DNA of 64,000 nucleotides from Glomus cerebriforme (lineage: Eukaryota > Glomeromycota > Glomeromycetes > Glomerales > Glomeraceae), in NCBI GenBank assembly GCA_003550305.1, contig QKYT01000350.1, forward strand, positions 33,976-97,975, in the 5' to 3' direction. Under the pieces are notes generated by a model. That model did no database searches, had not been told where the DNA came from, and saw only the letters and a list, made by a program, of their open reading frames with translations. Of this stretch, positions 32,937-45,490 are shown piece by piece. Position 1 is the first letter of the stretch, and the number at the start of each line of letters is the position of its first letter. The position numbers were made by a program, and so were the translations under genes.

Positions 32937-34334
32937 ATGATGAGAGGATATTCATTAAAACAAGACTTAAGTTTATTAATAAATAATCCAAAGTATAGCG
33001 ATATAGAAATTTTATGTGAAGATGAAAAGAAATTACATGGTTGTAAAGCAATTTTAGCAGCAAGGTCCGAAGTATTTGATGGACTACTTTATAATGGGAT
33101 GAAGGAAAGTTATGAAAAGCAAATTTCTTTTCCAAATATTAATTCTGCTGGAATGGAGATTATATTAGAATACATTTATACAGGATTAGTTGAAGAATCA
33201 TCTTTAAAAAAAGAAAATATAGTTGAAGCTTTTTATGCCGCAGATTATTTTAAATTACCGGATATTCAGGAGTTCATCGTAAAAACTATTAAGAATAATA
33301 ATAGCATAGAAAATTATTCACCGGAATTATTATCTAAAATTGCGAAAATAATGCCATTATCAGATAATAATATTCTACTAAATTTATTGGTTGAAACAGT
33401 AGCATTTATCCCATTAAATACTATTGAATTTGGTCGATTATCAATTGCAGGACTTCGTTGTCTTTTATATTGTACACATGAAAAAGAAAAACTCTTCGTA
33501 ACCCCGGAATATGAAGTTTTTCGATACAGTGCTATTCTTGCAGCAAAACAAGTTTCTAATGATGCATGTAAAACTCTTTTGGAAAGATTACCACCAACTT
33601 TAGAACAAATGGAACAAAAAGTCCAAGTAAATAATAAATTAATTACTGATCATCAAAAAGTTGTTAAAGAATTGGAGCCATTAGTTAAATATATTGATTT
33701 CAGGCTAATTCAAGGTCAAGTATTAGTTGATATCATTGAGCCATTAAAAATTATTCCAGCTGAAATAATTTTAGATGTTTATCGACATCATATAAGATTA
33801 ATGAATTCTGATTCAAATGATAGTCGTGGAATATCTTATATTTGGGATAAGTCAGCATGCGGATCAAAACTTATCATTGAGGAAAATGGAAAAGTTGTAC
33901 GAACAAATAATGATCTAAATCATTGTGATTCACATCAAAGTGTTAGAACAAAAATAGCGTTAGGAAATAAAGGTATTTATGAATGGGATGTCATTATTGA
34001 GAAATTTTGTGAAAATCTTTGGGTTGGAATATGTGCATCAGAGAATTTTAATTGTGAAGGCCATGCAAAATTTCAATCTACTGGATGGGTGTTAGGATCT
34101 GGTGGTAAATGTTGGAATTCTGGTAAGTGTTTACAATATTGTCCTAAATTTGGGGATGGCTCAAGAATTACTGTTCATTTAAATATGAATAAAAGAACCT
34201 GTTCTTTTACAATCAATGGTAGAAAGTATTCCGAGGTATCAGGATGGAATAATTTACCATCAAGATTCTATCCAGTAGTATCATTATATTATCCTGGTCG
34301 CGTTCGAATTCAGCCTCATCAAAAAAAATTTTGA
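32937..34334 (+). CDS. BTB-BACK-SPRY domain protein (paralogue 2)
   Basis: An intact single-exon 465-aa gene, clearly a close duplicate of the 27479-28864 gene. It has the same domain order: BTB at about 8-118 (YSDIEILCEDEKKLHGCKAI), BACK-like at about 125-280, SPRY at about 295-460 (YEWDVIIEKFCENLWVGICA, FGDGSRITVHLNM). The two genes point away from each other across about 4 kb. Differences concentrate in the BTB-BACK linker and the SPRY loops (GHAKFQSTGWV here, GWAGDQATGWV in the other), the part expected to bind the target. The start ATG follows a second ATG one codon earlier; the one used by the ORF aligns with the paralogue. Role as Cul3 adaptor is inferred from the family. Confidence 0.9.
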   Translation: MMRGYSLKQDLSLLINNPKYSDIEILCEDEKKLHGCKAILAARSEVFDGLLYNGMKESYEKQISFPNINSAGMEIILEYIYTGLVEESSLKKENIVEAFYAADYFKLPDIQEFIVKTIKNNNSIENYSPELLSKIAKIMPLSDNNILLNLLVETVAFIPLNTIEFGRLSIAGLRCLLYCTHEKEKLFVTPEYEVFRYSAILAAKQVSNDACKTLLERLPPTLEQMEQKVQVNNKLITDHQKVVKELEPLVKYIDFRLIQGQVLVDIIEPLKIIPAEIILDVYRHHIRLMNSDSNDSRGISYIWDKSACGSKLIIEENGKVVRTNNDLNHCDSHQSVRTKIALGNKGIYEWDVIIEKFCENLWVGICASENFNCEGHAKFQSTGWVLGSGGKCWNSGKCLQYCPKFGDGSRITVHLNMNKRTCSFTINGRKYSEVSGWNNLPSRFYPVVSLYYPGRVRIQPHQKKF

Positions 34335-34797
34335 TGTAAAAAATTTTGCATATTTAAATCAAGGTTCAATAATTATTCACATAAGGATAGATTTTATTAA
34401 TTTACCAAGGTTACTAATGCTTGATATGTAGAATTAACATTGTGAAATGATGATTAGAATGAACCATTAATTTTCTAACAAGTGATTTAAAAATTTAGTA
34501 AAGTTTGATATATAACAAATGTTGGACTCAATGATGCAAAAATAAATTAATAAACAAATTTATAACGTTTATTGTTTATAATTCACGTCAATTTAAAATA
34601 ATTTTTTTTTTTAACGCGCCAATTCTCTTTACACAATAATTAGGTTTATTAAAATTAAAAAATTTCTTTCAGAAATGTATTAAATTAATTTCTTATTAAA
34701 ATAAACTATATCTATTTCTATTATTAATCTATCCTTAAATAAAACTTCGGTGATAAACTATAATAAATAATTAATAGATAATATTAATATTAAATTA
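34335..34797. other. convergent intergenic region
   Basis: Lies between two converging genes, is extremely AT-rich and holds AATAAA-type polyadenylation text on both strands. No gene. Confidence 0.5.
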
Positions 34798-36441
34798 TTA
34801 ATTTTTAAAAAAGAAATACATATTTACATAAATAAATAAATATACATACCAAGCTCTATACAAGTTAATATTTTCAAATGTTTTCAACATACCCAAACGT
34901 TTATACGTAGAACAATTCTTTAAAAATTCTTCAGAAGGTTGAAAATTATGTTTCATCCATAAATAAGAAATAGATTTTTTTGAAATATATTGAGCTTCCA
35001 AGAATTTCTCCCATACTTCAACAGAAAAACTACAATTAATTAATTCAAGAGTATGTAAACTAACGGGTTCAGATTCTAATATTTGAACTAAAAAATTATC
35101 ACAATAATTAATATTAATTTGATTTTCCGAAGGAATAGAAAAGAGACTTAATCTTTGTATATTTTTACAAGATTCAAGTAAAGAAATTAAACGAGGATTA
35201 ATTATAGAAATTGGGATTGAACAAATTTTTAATTGAAGGCAATAATTTTTAATAGAATCCAATAATAAATTACAATTATTTGGATCTGATATCCTTGAAC
35301 CTTTAATTATAATTTTTGTTAATTGACGAGTATTTCTAATTAAATTTGCTATAAAATTTATCTCATATTTATGTTCATATTCAAATTCTAATTTTTTTAA
35401 ATTTCTAAGGGTAGGAGCCTTCAAAGGTATTCTATCATTACAAGAATTTTTATGAACGCATCTTAAAGAGAATTCTTCCAAATTTATGAAATCTTTTAAT
35501 AATTCTAAAAACCCACAAGAACCTTCTAATTTAAGTTTTATTATAAAATGAGCCTTCTTTTGTAATTCTAAACCAACGCCAGGTGTTGTCCAATAGACAT
35601 AAGGTGATATATTGTTAATATTTACAAAATAAAGTTTTTGTAATTTTTTTTGAACACTTAATAAATTTGCTAAAGATTTTGTGTTTTGATATCCATGAAT
35701 CATAATTTGATAAATGTTTGTGTTACTTAACGCGAGGTGTGCATAAGTTTCTTCCATTTTATGATCGTCCACGCATTCTAATCCAGTTAGATATGAAAGA
35801 CATTTTTTAGCTTCATTTGAATTTATTAAATTTGAAAACATTATATCATTTTTCTTTGGTTTGATACGAATTAAACTTAATTTAGGTGATTCTTTGAAGA
35901 AGAATGATAAAAGTTTCGAATAAATTAAAAGAATTTGTTCATTTTTTAACTTATCTTCGTCATCTATTGTTTCTATAGAATCATCACGACCTGTAACTTT
36001 TTTCCCAAATTTTTTTAAACGTGAAACAGCTTTTTGAAGGGGATGAATTGAAAGTTTTTCATTATATTTATCATAAATCCAACGTATAATTGATTTATAA
36101 AGATAATTAAGATCTAAACCTCTTAAATACATTGGATAATTAAAACTTGGTTCGATTGAATGAATTGGAACATTAATTCCATTTTTTTGTAATTCAATTA
36201 TTGATTCTATAGGAAGTAAACTTAAATATGTATTGATTAATTTTAATGGTTGAGTTGGAATTGATGGGGGTGAATTATTTTCTATTCGATAAAAAAATGT
36301 CCAAGGATCCCTCCATAAAATTGGAATTGTCAATTGACACCAAAGTCGATTTACGAAAAGACATGAATATAATGTTTGCTTATTATATCTAAGAAAGTAT
36401 AAAATTATTGATAAAACATCCGTATTAAATGTTACGGACAT
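34798..36441 (-). CDS. F-box protein with degenerate leucine-rich repeats (1)
   Basis: An intact 547-aa single-exon gene. The N-terminal F-box (about residues 5-47: DVLSIILYFLRYNKQTLYSC, LFVNRLWCQLTIPILWRDPW) would bind Skp1 in an SCF ubiquitin ligase. After a charged linker (about 140-180), leucine-rich, irregularly spaced segments (LNTLELINCSF-like, LKLEGSCGFLELLKD, NLEEFSLRC, TLRNLKKLEFEYEH) run to the end as in LRR-type substrate receptors. The start ATG is the only one before the F-box. This protein type is much expanded in AM fungi. The last residues (YVYLFIYVNMYFFFKN) look like read-through of AT-rich DNA and the true C-terminus may be slightly altered. Confidence 0.85.
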   Translation of the reverse strand: MSVTFNTDVLSIILYFLRYNKQTLYSCLFVNRLWCQLTIPILWRDPWTFFYRIENNSPPSIPTQPLKLINTYLSLLPIESIIELQKNGINVPIHSIEPSFNYPMYLRGLDLNYLYKSIIRWIYDKYNEKLSIHPLQKAVSRLKKFGKKVTGRDDSIETIDDEDKLKNEQILLIYSKLLSFFFKESPKLSLIRIKPKKNDIMFSNLINSNEAKKCLSYLTGLECVDDHKMEETYAHLALSNTNIYQIMIHGYQNTKSLANLLSVQKKLQKLYFVNINNISPYVYWTTPGVGLELQKKAHFIIKLKLEGSCGFLELLKDFINLEEFSLRCVHKNSCNDRIPLKAPTLRNLKKLEFEYEHKYEINFIANLIRNTRQLTKIIIKGSRISDPNNCNLLLDSIKNYCLQLKICSIPISIINPRLISLLESCKNIQRLSLFSIPSENQININYCDNFLVQILESEPVSLHTLELINCSFSVEVWEKFLEAQYISKKSISYLWMKHNFQPSEEFLKNCSTYKRLGMLKTFENINLYRAWYVYLFIYVNMYFFFKN

Positions 36442-36445
36442 TTTT

Positions 36446-36456
36446 ATATATAAAAA

Positions 36457-36492
<36 letters not shown>
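36446..36492 (+). repeat. poly-A plus (GA)n microsatellite in a 5' region
   Basis: Just upstream of the F-box gene start on its 5' side: a run of A followed by about 15 GA dinucleotides. In the sense direction of the gene it reads (TC)n then T-run, a pyrimidine-rich promoter or leader tract. Confidence 0.85.
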
Positions 36493-36495
<3 letters not shown>

Positions 36496-36849
36496 TTTCG
36501 TTAAAAGAAATCGGTGATAGAAAAATGAAATTATTAGCTATTTATATTTTGGATTGATGTATATTATATACTGTATTTAGTCGGGATCCGTAAATTTTTC
36601 GGACGATATTTTCCTTTTTTTGGGTTAGTTGTGTTAGGAGACAATCAACTTTGTACATTTATGTTGTTACACTATTATACTAAATGTTGATCGATTATTA
36701 AATGCCTTGAACAAACAACTGCATATAATATTGTTTTCTTTAGCAAAGAAAAAAATTTTTTTTTTTTTCTTTTAAAGTAATTAATGATTGGAGTAAACTA
36801 AATAAAAAATCCGATGTGGCGATTATGATTTCTCCACTTGAATGTTGCA

Positions 36850-37624
36850 TAATTTTATGCATGATTGGCGGAGTCGCGGAGAATTGACGTAACGCGCCGA
36901 CATACTATATCTGATTTTCTTAGAATAGAATTTTTAAACAATGAAATATTACGAGATCCAAATAATAGATTGGCATTTAATACGCACGTAATTATCTTTT
37001 ATTTTTTTTTTTTATTTCATAATAAGACATATTTAATGATGTTTACAAATAAGATAAATTATTTTAATATAAACAAAAATTATATTTTAGGATAACAAAT
37101 GTGTATGTATTAATAGCATTGATGTCTATGAAATGTCTATGACCTTTCAATTAATTCGGCTGAAACTTGAAACTAGACATAAATTTTTACTAATTTTGCC
37201 CTAAATATGGAAAAGTTAATCACTTTTTCTCTGAGAAAGAAAATTTTAAAAGTTTATTCGAAAAAAAAATGGTATACAGTAACTTTATATTGTCTGTATA
37301 TTTATTACTATTATTAATTTTTTGAATATTTATCATTATTTATATTATTTGTAACATCAACATATGAAACTGATTATATTAATAAATAAATCAATATTTG
37401 TTTCCAGGATTCGATCGAAAATTTTTACATTTTTTTATTGGCCCCTAATTTATATAATAATAAGATTCTCAAAAAAGAATAATTATTATTTAAATAACCC
37501 AAAAGAAAATAATATGGTCCTATCGTTATTTAAGTTTCTTGCCAATGATTACCAAAGAAGAATGAAACGATGTAGAAAATTCATTCAATACAATCCAATG
37601 GACGTATCAATCCTTGACAACTAA
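36850..37624 (+). CDS. possible small spliced gene or fragment
   Basis: A coding-looking exon with no ATG of its own ends at a GTAATT donor near 36987 (RRHTISDFLRIEFLNNEILR, DPNNRLAFNTH). Possible downstream exons are at about 37092 (in-frame DNKCVCINSIDVYEMSM) and 37514-37624 (MVLSLFKFLANDYQRRMKRC, RKFIQYNPMDVSILDN and stop). The patches have plausible composition but I cannot join all of them with phases that agree, nor name the product. It lies between two divergent F-box genes. It may be a small conserved protein or an incomplete copy. Confidence 0.3.
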
Positions 37625-37969
37625 ATTTAACACATTTATTCTAGTATTATTATGTATATGAAAAAAAAATTTATAAATAAAATTAATTTCATTTTCTTCG
37701 ATTTATTGTATATATAATTTTTGCATTGCATTTTATGCGTTAATAATAAATAATAAATGTTATACACCGTTTACTAAGTTTAGAAAATATGATTAACACC
37801 TTTGTACAACATAATTTACGCAACTACTATTTTTGTACACTTGGTGTAATTCAATATATTTTAATAATCGAACCATTTCATTTGTAGCAATAACATTGGC
37901 CAATTTTTTATTTTCCTTTTTTTTTTTTCGTAAAAAAAAAGTTTAAAAATTTTAAACTTTTGTATTATT

Positions 37970-39481
37970 ATGGCATCAATATTAATTTCAGAATGTCTTG
38001 TACCCATATTTAAATATTTAGAAGATGATCCAGTATCATTATTCCCTTGTATATTAGTTAATAGATATTGGTGTAGAACCGCAATACCAATATTATGGAG
38101 TAACCCATTTTCCTTAACGAAATTTGATAGCAGATATGGATCAAGAAGAATGTTTTCTCTCATTAATACATTTATATCAACGTTACCACAAGAATCAAAA
38201 AATTTATTAATTAGTCATGAAATTAAAATACCAGAGATAACGAATTTAACTTTTAATTATCAAACATTTCTTCGTGTAATAGATATGCTTTGTATAGACT
38301 TGGCAGTAAAAGATTGGTTTGCTCATCCAAATTATGGTAAATTATCATATACTTCTACACAAATTAAATTATTACTTTCAGTTTTAACTACTCATTTACA
38401 TAATTCTTCTTTTATAAATATTTTAAAAATTAGTCATACAATTATTGTTAAAACTACCGGTACTACTTCTGATATTATTTTAGATATAATTAATCAAATT
38501 CCTATAAAAAATACAAAAAATTGTTTTTCAAATCTTAAAGAATTTCAATATAATTCTGATACTCCAATAATGGAAAATTTATTTTTAAAACTTTCTCAAA
38601 TAACAAATTCAATCGAAAGAATTTCTTTTTCAATTTATAGAATTATGACAGATTCGGCTCTTATTTTATTAAAATCTCAAAAAAATCTTAAAGAATTAAC
38701 GATACAATATCATATTATGTATGATATTTTAATCGATAAGAATGCTATTTCAACTTTATTAGAAAAATCTATTACTTTATTCAATTTAACTTTAGAAAAA
38801 TTTTATTTTCCTCTTGAAAATTTATTGAATTTTATTAATTTACGTGAATTAAGTTTAACGGATTGTGGTTATCATGATTATAATTTTCATGATTGGTTAA
38901 AATTTTCTTTAATTTCTTTACCAAATTTAAAAAAATTTATTTATAGAGATTCAAATCCTATTTATTTGGAAATTTTTTCAAGATTTATTACTAATACTAA
39001 TATTAATAATTTTGGTAGTAATTTATCTCATATTATTATTCAATGTTGTAAATTTCAAAATCCAAATAATACTAATTTACTTTTAATTTCAATATCAAAT
39101 AATTGTCCTTTACTTTCATTTTATAGTGGTCCAATTTCTTCTAATGATACTTTTGAATTATCTCAATTATTAACTTCTTGTTCTTATATTAAAACTTTAA
39201 GATTACATCCTTCAACTTCAAATTGTTCTTTATCAAGAATTAGTTTTGATCCTCTTTTATTAGAATTATCTAAAGCTCCTTTATTACATTTAAAAACTCT
39301 TACAATAGTTCATGGTTGGATAATTAAAAGTAATATTTTTGAATCTTTTTTAAAAAGTAGACTCGAAATTAGAAAATTTAATTTTTATTGGAATAATACT
39401 CTTGTTATTGGAGATTTAGTAAAAATTTGCAAAGAATATCCTAACATTATTAAAGGTTATGGAGAATTTAATAGTATATGA
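37970..39481 (+). CDS. F-box protein with degenerate leucine-rich repeats (2)
   Basis: An intact 503-aa single-exon gene. F-box at about residues 4-46 (LISECLVPIFKYLEDDPVSL, FPCILVNRYWCRTAIPILWS), then repeated Leu/Ile/Asn-rich segments (LRELSLTDCGYH, LPNLKKFIYRD, LKTLTIVHGWII) typical of LRR-type F-box proteins. It is distantly related to the divergent F-box gene at 34798-36441: same layout, low identity outside the F-box. Expected role is Skp1-bound substrate receptor of an SCF ligase. Very AT-biased codons (AAT, ATT, TTA) are used throughout. Confidence 0.85.
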   Translation: MASILISECLVPIFKYLEDDPVSLFPCILVNRYWCRTAIPILWSNPFSLTKFDSRYGSRRMFSLINTFISTLPQESKNLLISHEIKIPEITNLTFNYQTFLRVIDMLCIDLAVKDWFAHPNYGKLSYTSTQIKLLLSVLTTHLHNSSFINILKISHTIIVKTTGTTSDIILDIINQIPIKNTKNCFSNLKEFQYNSDTPIMENLFLKLSQITNSIERISFSIYRIMTDSALILLKSQKNLKELTIQYHIMYDILIDKNAISTLLEKSITLFNLTLEKFYFPLENLLNFINLRELSLTDCGYHDYNFHDWLKFSLISLPNLKKFIYRDSNPIYLEIFSRFITNTNINNFGSNLSHIIIQCCKFQNPNNTNLLLISISNNCPLLSFYSGPISSNDTFELSQLLTSCSYIKTLRLHPSTSNCSLSRISFDPLLLELSKAPLLHLKTLTIVHGWIIKSNIFESFLKSRLEIRKFNFYWNNTLVIGDLVKICKEYPNIIKGYGEFNSI

Positions 39482-39562
39482 ATATATTAAAGAAATATTT
39501 ATTTTATTTTATTTTATTTCATTTTTTTTTTTTTTTAAAAAAAAAAAGGTATATACTGTATA

Positions 39563-42500
39563 TTATCCATATTTAAATATTTCTATACCAATTCCAACAA
39601 TTGTTACATGTAAAATATTATCAGTAATGTTTAGAACACTCATTGAAGATGGATCACAAACATTTACAAATTCGGATTGAATTAATCTAAATTCATTATA
39701 GTTACCGACTTCATTTTTGGTATTATCAATCTCATCTTGATTATAAAAATTCACTTCCCACAAATTCAATCTCTGATCTAATGATGTGCTTAGTATCTTT
39801 GTATCATTCAATATATGAACTCCTAAATATCAAAGATGATAGATAATACAGTGAACAAAAAGAAAACGTAGAAAACGAAAAAAAAAAGAGTAAACTTTTA
39901 AAAATACTTATTTACCTTGAATGGATGATCCGTGCGCAGTCTCTATTTTTACGATTTTTTTGTTATTAGGTTTAATTATTAGCTGAATCTTATTATCATC
40001 ATTCTCTTTGCATGATGTATCCCATAAAATATCAAAATATGCTATTGAGATAGCATTATCATCTCCTCCAGTTACTATCATATATAGATTATTAAATTCA
40101 GATATTTGACGTATTGCAAAACAATTTACTCCAGATTGGTGAGCTTGATAAGAATAAACCGGCTCTCCCAAATCTAGTGAATTAACCGCTTCGCTACTTT
40201 TATCGTATAAATCCAAATAACTAAATGAAAAGAGATATGTTTAATTAAAGAATAAACCATAAATATACTTTAAGTACTGTAAATATAAACGAACCTATAA
40301 ATAGGCCTCGATACATCCCAAATAGCGATCCTACAAGAAATAATATATTTTATTAGTTCATAATTTCATTATAAAAAGTCTCTCTTTGATACACTATACC
40401 TTCCATCCGTTGCAGAAGTAAATAAAATAATTCCAGCCTTTTCTGAATCTTCTGCTGCTGTTTCGAAATAAAATTTTGAATTAAATAAAATTTTTGATTA
40501 AATTAAATTCTCAAATAAAATATAAAATACCTGAAATTATTAAATGATGAACTTGCAAAATACATTTAAAATAAAATTTAGCATCTCCGATTAAAAAAAA
40601 TTTTCTTTTCTTTTCATCAAAAAGCCATATCTATTAAAAAATAATTTATTTAATTAACCTTTTAAGCATGTACTATATATAAAAAAGCAGAACATATATT
40701 TAAAAAGATCTTTTTTTACTCTTAATACAGAATCGGAATATACAGCTGCGATAAAATGCAATCCTTTGGATGGATTAATTGGATAAACAGAAGTATCCAT
40801 AATCCTAGTTTCCGGAATTTCGCTAATTGCAATAATTATAATTCAAAATAAAATAAAATAAAAATGATGTCCATTTAAGTAAAAAAAAAAAATAATTACC
40901 TGACAGCTGGACATGATGACCATTCTAGACAATTAACGTTCACTAATGGATATGTTGCTATAATACAATAAATAAATAAATAAATAAATTTATACAAATT
41001 GTCAATAAAGCTTCCAAAAGCCGATTTCTGGTTGATTACATGTAAGGTCAACTTCAACTTTCCAACATCTTAATTCTTCATTAGCTCCACTTGAAAATAA
41101 TAATAATTCATTTCCTAAAAAACAAGTTCATTAGTATACATACGCTTTACATTAATCGTTCTATATATTTACATTTAAGAACTTACCGTAACTCCACTCT
41201 ATACTTTTAATTACAGAAGCATGCTTCTTTATGCTACATAGACTAACCAAATTGTTTTCGATCTCACCAGGCATGTCTATAATACCAGAGAATATTAAAT
41301 GATGAATTTCTTATTATGAAAAGTAAAGTAAAAACTCACATTGAAACAGCCTTAACAAACTATCTTCCGCTCCTGTGGCAAATATTATTGGATTCTCATA
41401 CTCTTGAACATTTCTTAAATCAAGATCCAGCGGATAAGCTATATAGCGGAAACCAAATATCATACATGGATTACATGGATGTTTAATAATAATATATGTT
41501 ATTATTTTTAAATTATACGTACATAAATAATTAACAATTCTACATTCTCTTCCATGAAAATCTCCTTGTAATTTACATTCATTAAATCCTTCATTATTAG
41601 CTGAACTTTCTCTTGAATAAATATAAACCTATATAAAATAAAATCTTAGAATTACCAATTTTATGAGTGTATAATAAGTTAAAGTAACCTTACATCTTCT
41701 TTCCTAATAAACATAAAACTTGCTTTATCCATTCTTTTGTCGTTAGCTTTAAAATGCCACATTCTATGCGCTCCTCCACATGCAACTGAAAACATCTAAT
41801 AAAATGTAAATACTTAAATAATTTCCGCTCTAAAATCAAATAATTCAATTTAAATTAGCATACCTCGTATTTCTTGCCTTCATTATATACAAAAAATCTT
41901 TTTCGATAAAATCCTAATAACATAAGCTCATCATCTACAAAAACTATCTTTCAAATTCTTATAATAGTTATATGGATATAATAACCTCAACTTTAACAAT
42001 CAAATTTTTGTACTATTATAAACTCACCTTTTCTAGCCAACCTTTTGTAATCTTTACCTTGTAAACTTGTTCTAAAATTAATCCGTCCTCTAAAGTTAAA
42101 TTTTTCTTCTGTGATTCCTTTGCAGGATTATCACTATCTACATCATATTCTCCATCTGTATCTTCATATAACTCATCATCACAATTTTTTGTTCCATTAA
42201 TTTGTATTATTTTTGGCTCTTTTCCTATATCTTCGGAACTAGTTTTTGAATTTAAAATAGATAAACCTCTGAGTCTATATTTAACATATCCACCATCTCT
42301 TCCTGAAGTATATATTATTAATACCTCTTCCATATCATCATCATTATTTTTTAATTTATCTATCCTTAAAGCCACAGATGTCACAGCTTGATTTCCATGC
42401 GTTTTTTTTAAATATATGATCGGAGATAATTCTATTATAGGATTTTCCATATCAGATGGAATAAGTGAATTCAAGGTATAAATTGCTAACCCGCTTTCAC

Positions 42501-45296
42501 GCGACCCGCATATTAATAGATAATACGATGGACAGAACGCAAGAGACATTAATAGAAATTTTGGTGGCACGGAAAGCTTATATAGCATTTCAAAACTAGG
42601 TTCCTATTTTAATTATATAGGATCAGTGATATAACGGTAATATTTAAATAAATAAATGTTTTAGTTGTTATGATAAAAAAAAATGGCTAAATTTTAAACT
42701 TACTGAATCAATATTACAGTTTAAATCCAATTTTGACAAATATATTTCATTATGAACAGCATGAGAAACCACATATAAAATATTCGGATCTAATTTTATT
42801 AAATTGAGATTATAAGAAAAGTAACTATAAAAATACAAATAAATAACGTATAATATTTAATATATACGAACCTTTAGTTTCTTCCACAAATAATTCAAAT
42901 ACTTTATATTGATGCGTCTTTCTCATTATAGTCTTAATTAAAAAGTAACAAAATAATTATTAAACAATGTACTGTCCTATAATAATTCAAATATTTACTT
43001 ACCTGAAATTGCAGATATACACTTATAATAAACACGTGGCCATTAATACTCCCGCAACATACAACTCTCCCACAATTTGAAACATTCATCATTGTGTAAT
43101 TTCGCAATTCTTTTGAACTATATAATGATAACCACTCTTTTGTTTCATGACTATATCTTAATAAATGCCTATAAACAAATATTAAGAAAAAAAGGCCAAC
43201 TTAATTATACAATGATTTAAATAAATAATGTGAATAAAATTTATGTTTACCCATAGTTTGTGGCTATAACAACAGTACAATAATCAACTAGAACAAAATT
43301 TCTAATGTGCTCTCTTGTATTTTCCTATTCATTTATTTTGGAAAGAAAAAATATAAGTAGTAACACAGATTATCGAAATCCCTACAAACGTAGTACTCAC
43401 TTCTAAATGAGCATAGGAATCAACGGAAGGTAATTCGATTCTAATCAAATCCTTATCAGAATCTATATAAAAAGGACGTTATTAAATTATTATGATAGAT
43501 ATCAATATTGAATGAAAATGTTTTGAGAAAAAAATATTTACATGCCTATCTTATTATTTGTAACCGATAAAAGCGACCATAATCGAATTCCAGAATCCCC
43601 TCCACCTGTAGCCTAAAATGATAAATACAATAATTAAATTCACTAAAATTCTTCCCTCTCGTTATCTAAACCTAAAATACAACTTACAACAATCTTCCTT
43701 GAAGGATCAATTGCTAAGCTCCAAACATTTTTTCCAACATGGCCCTCCCAACAGGCCAGACAGTCTACATCCCTTATTTCATCACTCCCGTTAAAATTTA
43801 TTGAATTTTGCCAAACACGACATGTTGAATCCTAATATTAATAATTAGAATATATTAGAAAGTAATAATAAATGAGCATGAATCATAAAAAATAGTACCT
43901 CTGAAATGCTGACGAGATAATTGTCTAAAATATGACAATCCCAAACACGCGCCATATGCCCATATAATATAAGAGGATTAGATCTATAAAAATAAAAGAT
44001 ATAGTGTCTTTGATTCAACCAATTTCAAGGAAAGTTTAATAAAGAAATCAAATAAGAAATATATATTTTCATACTTATCATTTCTGTCAGTCTTCCAAAT
44101 ACGAATAGTTCTATCGTCTGATACCGAAGATATAGCTTTTCCATCTTCACTAAATCTTACTCCAAATATAACACCCTTTAAAAACATATATAATATCAAA
44201 AACTTGTCCAGCTGAAAGTATTAAATAGATTTTTGGAACTTACTTCATGTCCAATGAATTTCTTAAATACAAATCCATCCCCAAATTCATTCTTTTTCAT
44301 AACTTCCCATAAATGGACTTGATTAAATACTGTACCGGATGCCAAAATCAAATCATTTCGAGTATCACCAAAAAATCTTGCGGAATATAATATACATCGT
44401 TCTTCACATTGTACAGAATAAACACAAGTTTTATCCTGAATATTCCAAATTTCAACAAAATTATGAGCAAAAGATATTGCTAATTCTGTTGGATTATTTT
44501 CAAAATTTGGAAATGACTATAATAATTATTGAAAAAATTAAAATTGAGATTAGAAATTTTATAAAATATAAAATAAATTATTTTATTTCTTACTTCAGAA
44601 TTAATAGAATTAGTAGATGTAGACATTGAATCGTTAATATTATCATATAACCATTTAACATCGTGAATCCAATCCCTTAAAGGTGATAATCTCGATTCTA
44701 GGACAATTGAAACTTTAGGTGGCTGCAAACTTTAATATAAAAAAAAAAGAAATAATAATAAACTTTAGAAATTTAGGAGCAATTAAACTTCAAAATTAAT
44801 AAAATTATCAACATACTTATCCTTATAATAATTTATAATTAAATTAACAAATTGGATAGTTTTTGACCCATAAATTGCCAATAATCTCTGTTCTTTAAAA
44901 ATATTATTAGGTGAATCATTATTGTTGTTTCCCTTTACGACTATTTCTTCCTTCTTTACTAATTTAACTTTCAAGAAAAAAATCAAAAATTATAGTTGTT
45001 AAAGTATAAATAAAACATAAAACTTAGAATTTGCGTTTAGTATTACCTGGTACAATCCTATGTATTCTCCAGTATTCCATAAGAGGATAACTAAATAATA
45101 AATTTCCGGTTGGAACATAAAATACTTTAAAATAAGGTCCTTGGCCGGATAATAATATTATGTCATTATGAAAACATAAAGACGTTACTGGACCTGCATA
45201 GAAAAGTTTCTGAAACTGAAAAACAAAATTGTTCCTTAAGTTTTTCGTAAATAAATAATGACAACCATAAGATAATTATACCTCTGAATTATCCAT
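39563..45296 (-). CDS. WDR6/RTT10 homologue: WDR6/Trm734-like WD40 protein, tRNA 2'-O-methylation cofactor
   Basis: A gene of roughly two dozen short exons. First exon 45296-45282 (MDNSE), then 45215-45047 (SGQGPYFKVFYV, PLMEYWRIHRIVP), 44967-44817, 44729-44594 (SRLSPLRDWIHDVKWLYD), and so on to 39822-39563. WD40-type blocks recur: GVIFGVRFSEDGKAISSVSD with DRTIRIW near 44150, HQSGVNCFAI and VTGGDDNAISI near 40080-40140, TAHGSSIQG near 39930, LSTSLDQRLNLWEV near 39790. The order and the ending (VCDPSSMSVLNITDN, then GIGIEIFKYG) are those of WDR6, a large double-propeller-type protein that partners Trm7/FTSJ1 to methylate the tRNA wobble ribose (position 34). It would act in the cytoplasm. The start is 194 bp from the divergent GUF1 start. 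Exons are collinear and I saw no disabling change, but not every junction was verified. Confidence 0.8.
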
Positions 45297-45490
45297 TGAT
45301 ATTATAAAAATAATTAATTACGGAGAAAAGTTATTAAATGTTAAGATAATCGAACCTTAAATTCTTAAAATGCACAAAATTTATCCTTTTATGTAACTAA
45401 CAATGATGCAGATTATCCTACATACCTGCATACGTTAAAAAAACTTTTTTTTCAAAAAAAAAAAAATATATATATATATATATATTCAAA
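45297..45490. promoter_or_regulatory. shared divergent promoter of WDR6-like and GUF1 genes
   Basis: Only 194 bp separate the two start codons. The region is AT-rich, includes an A-run and an (AT)n/TATATA stretch at 45464-45485 next to the GUF1 start, and has no room for two independent promoters, so bidirectional transcription is likely. No specific factor site was recognised. Confidence 0.6.
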
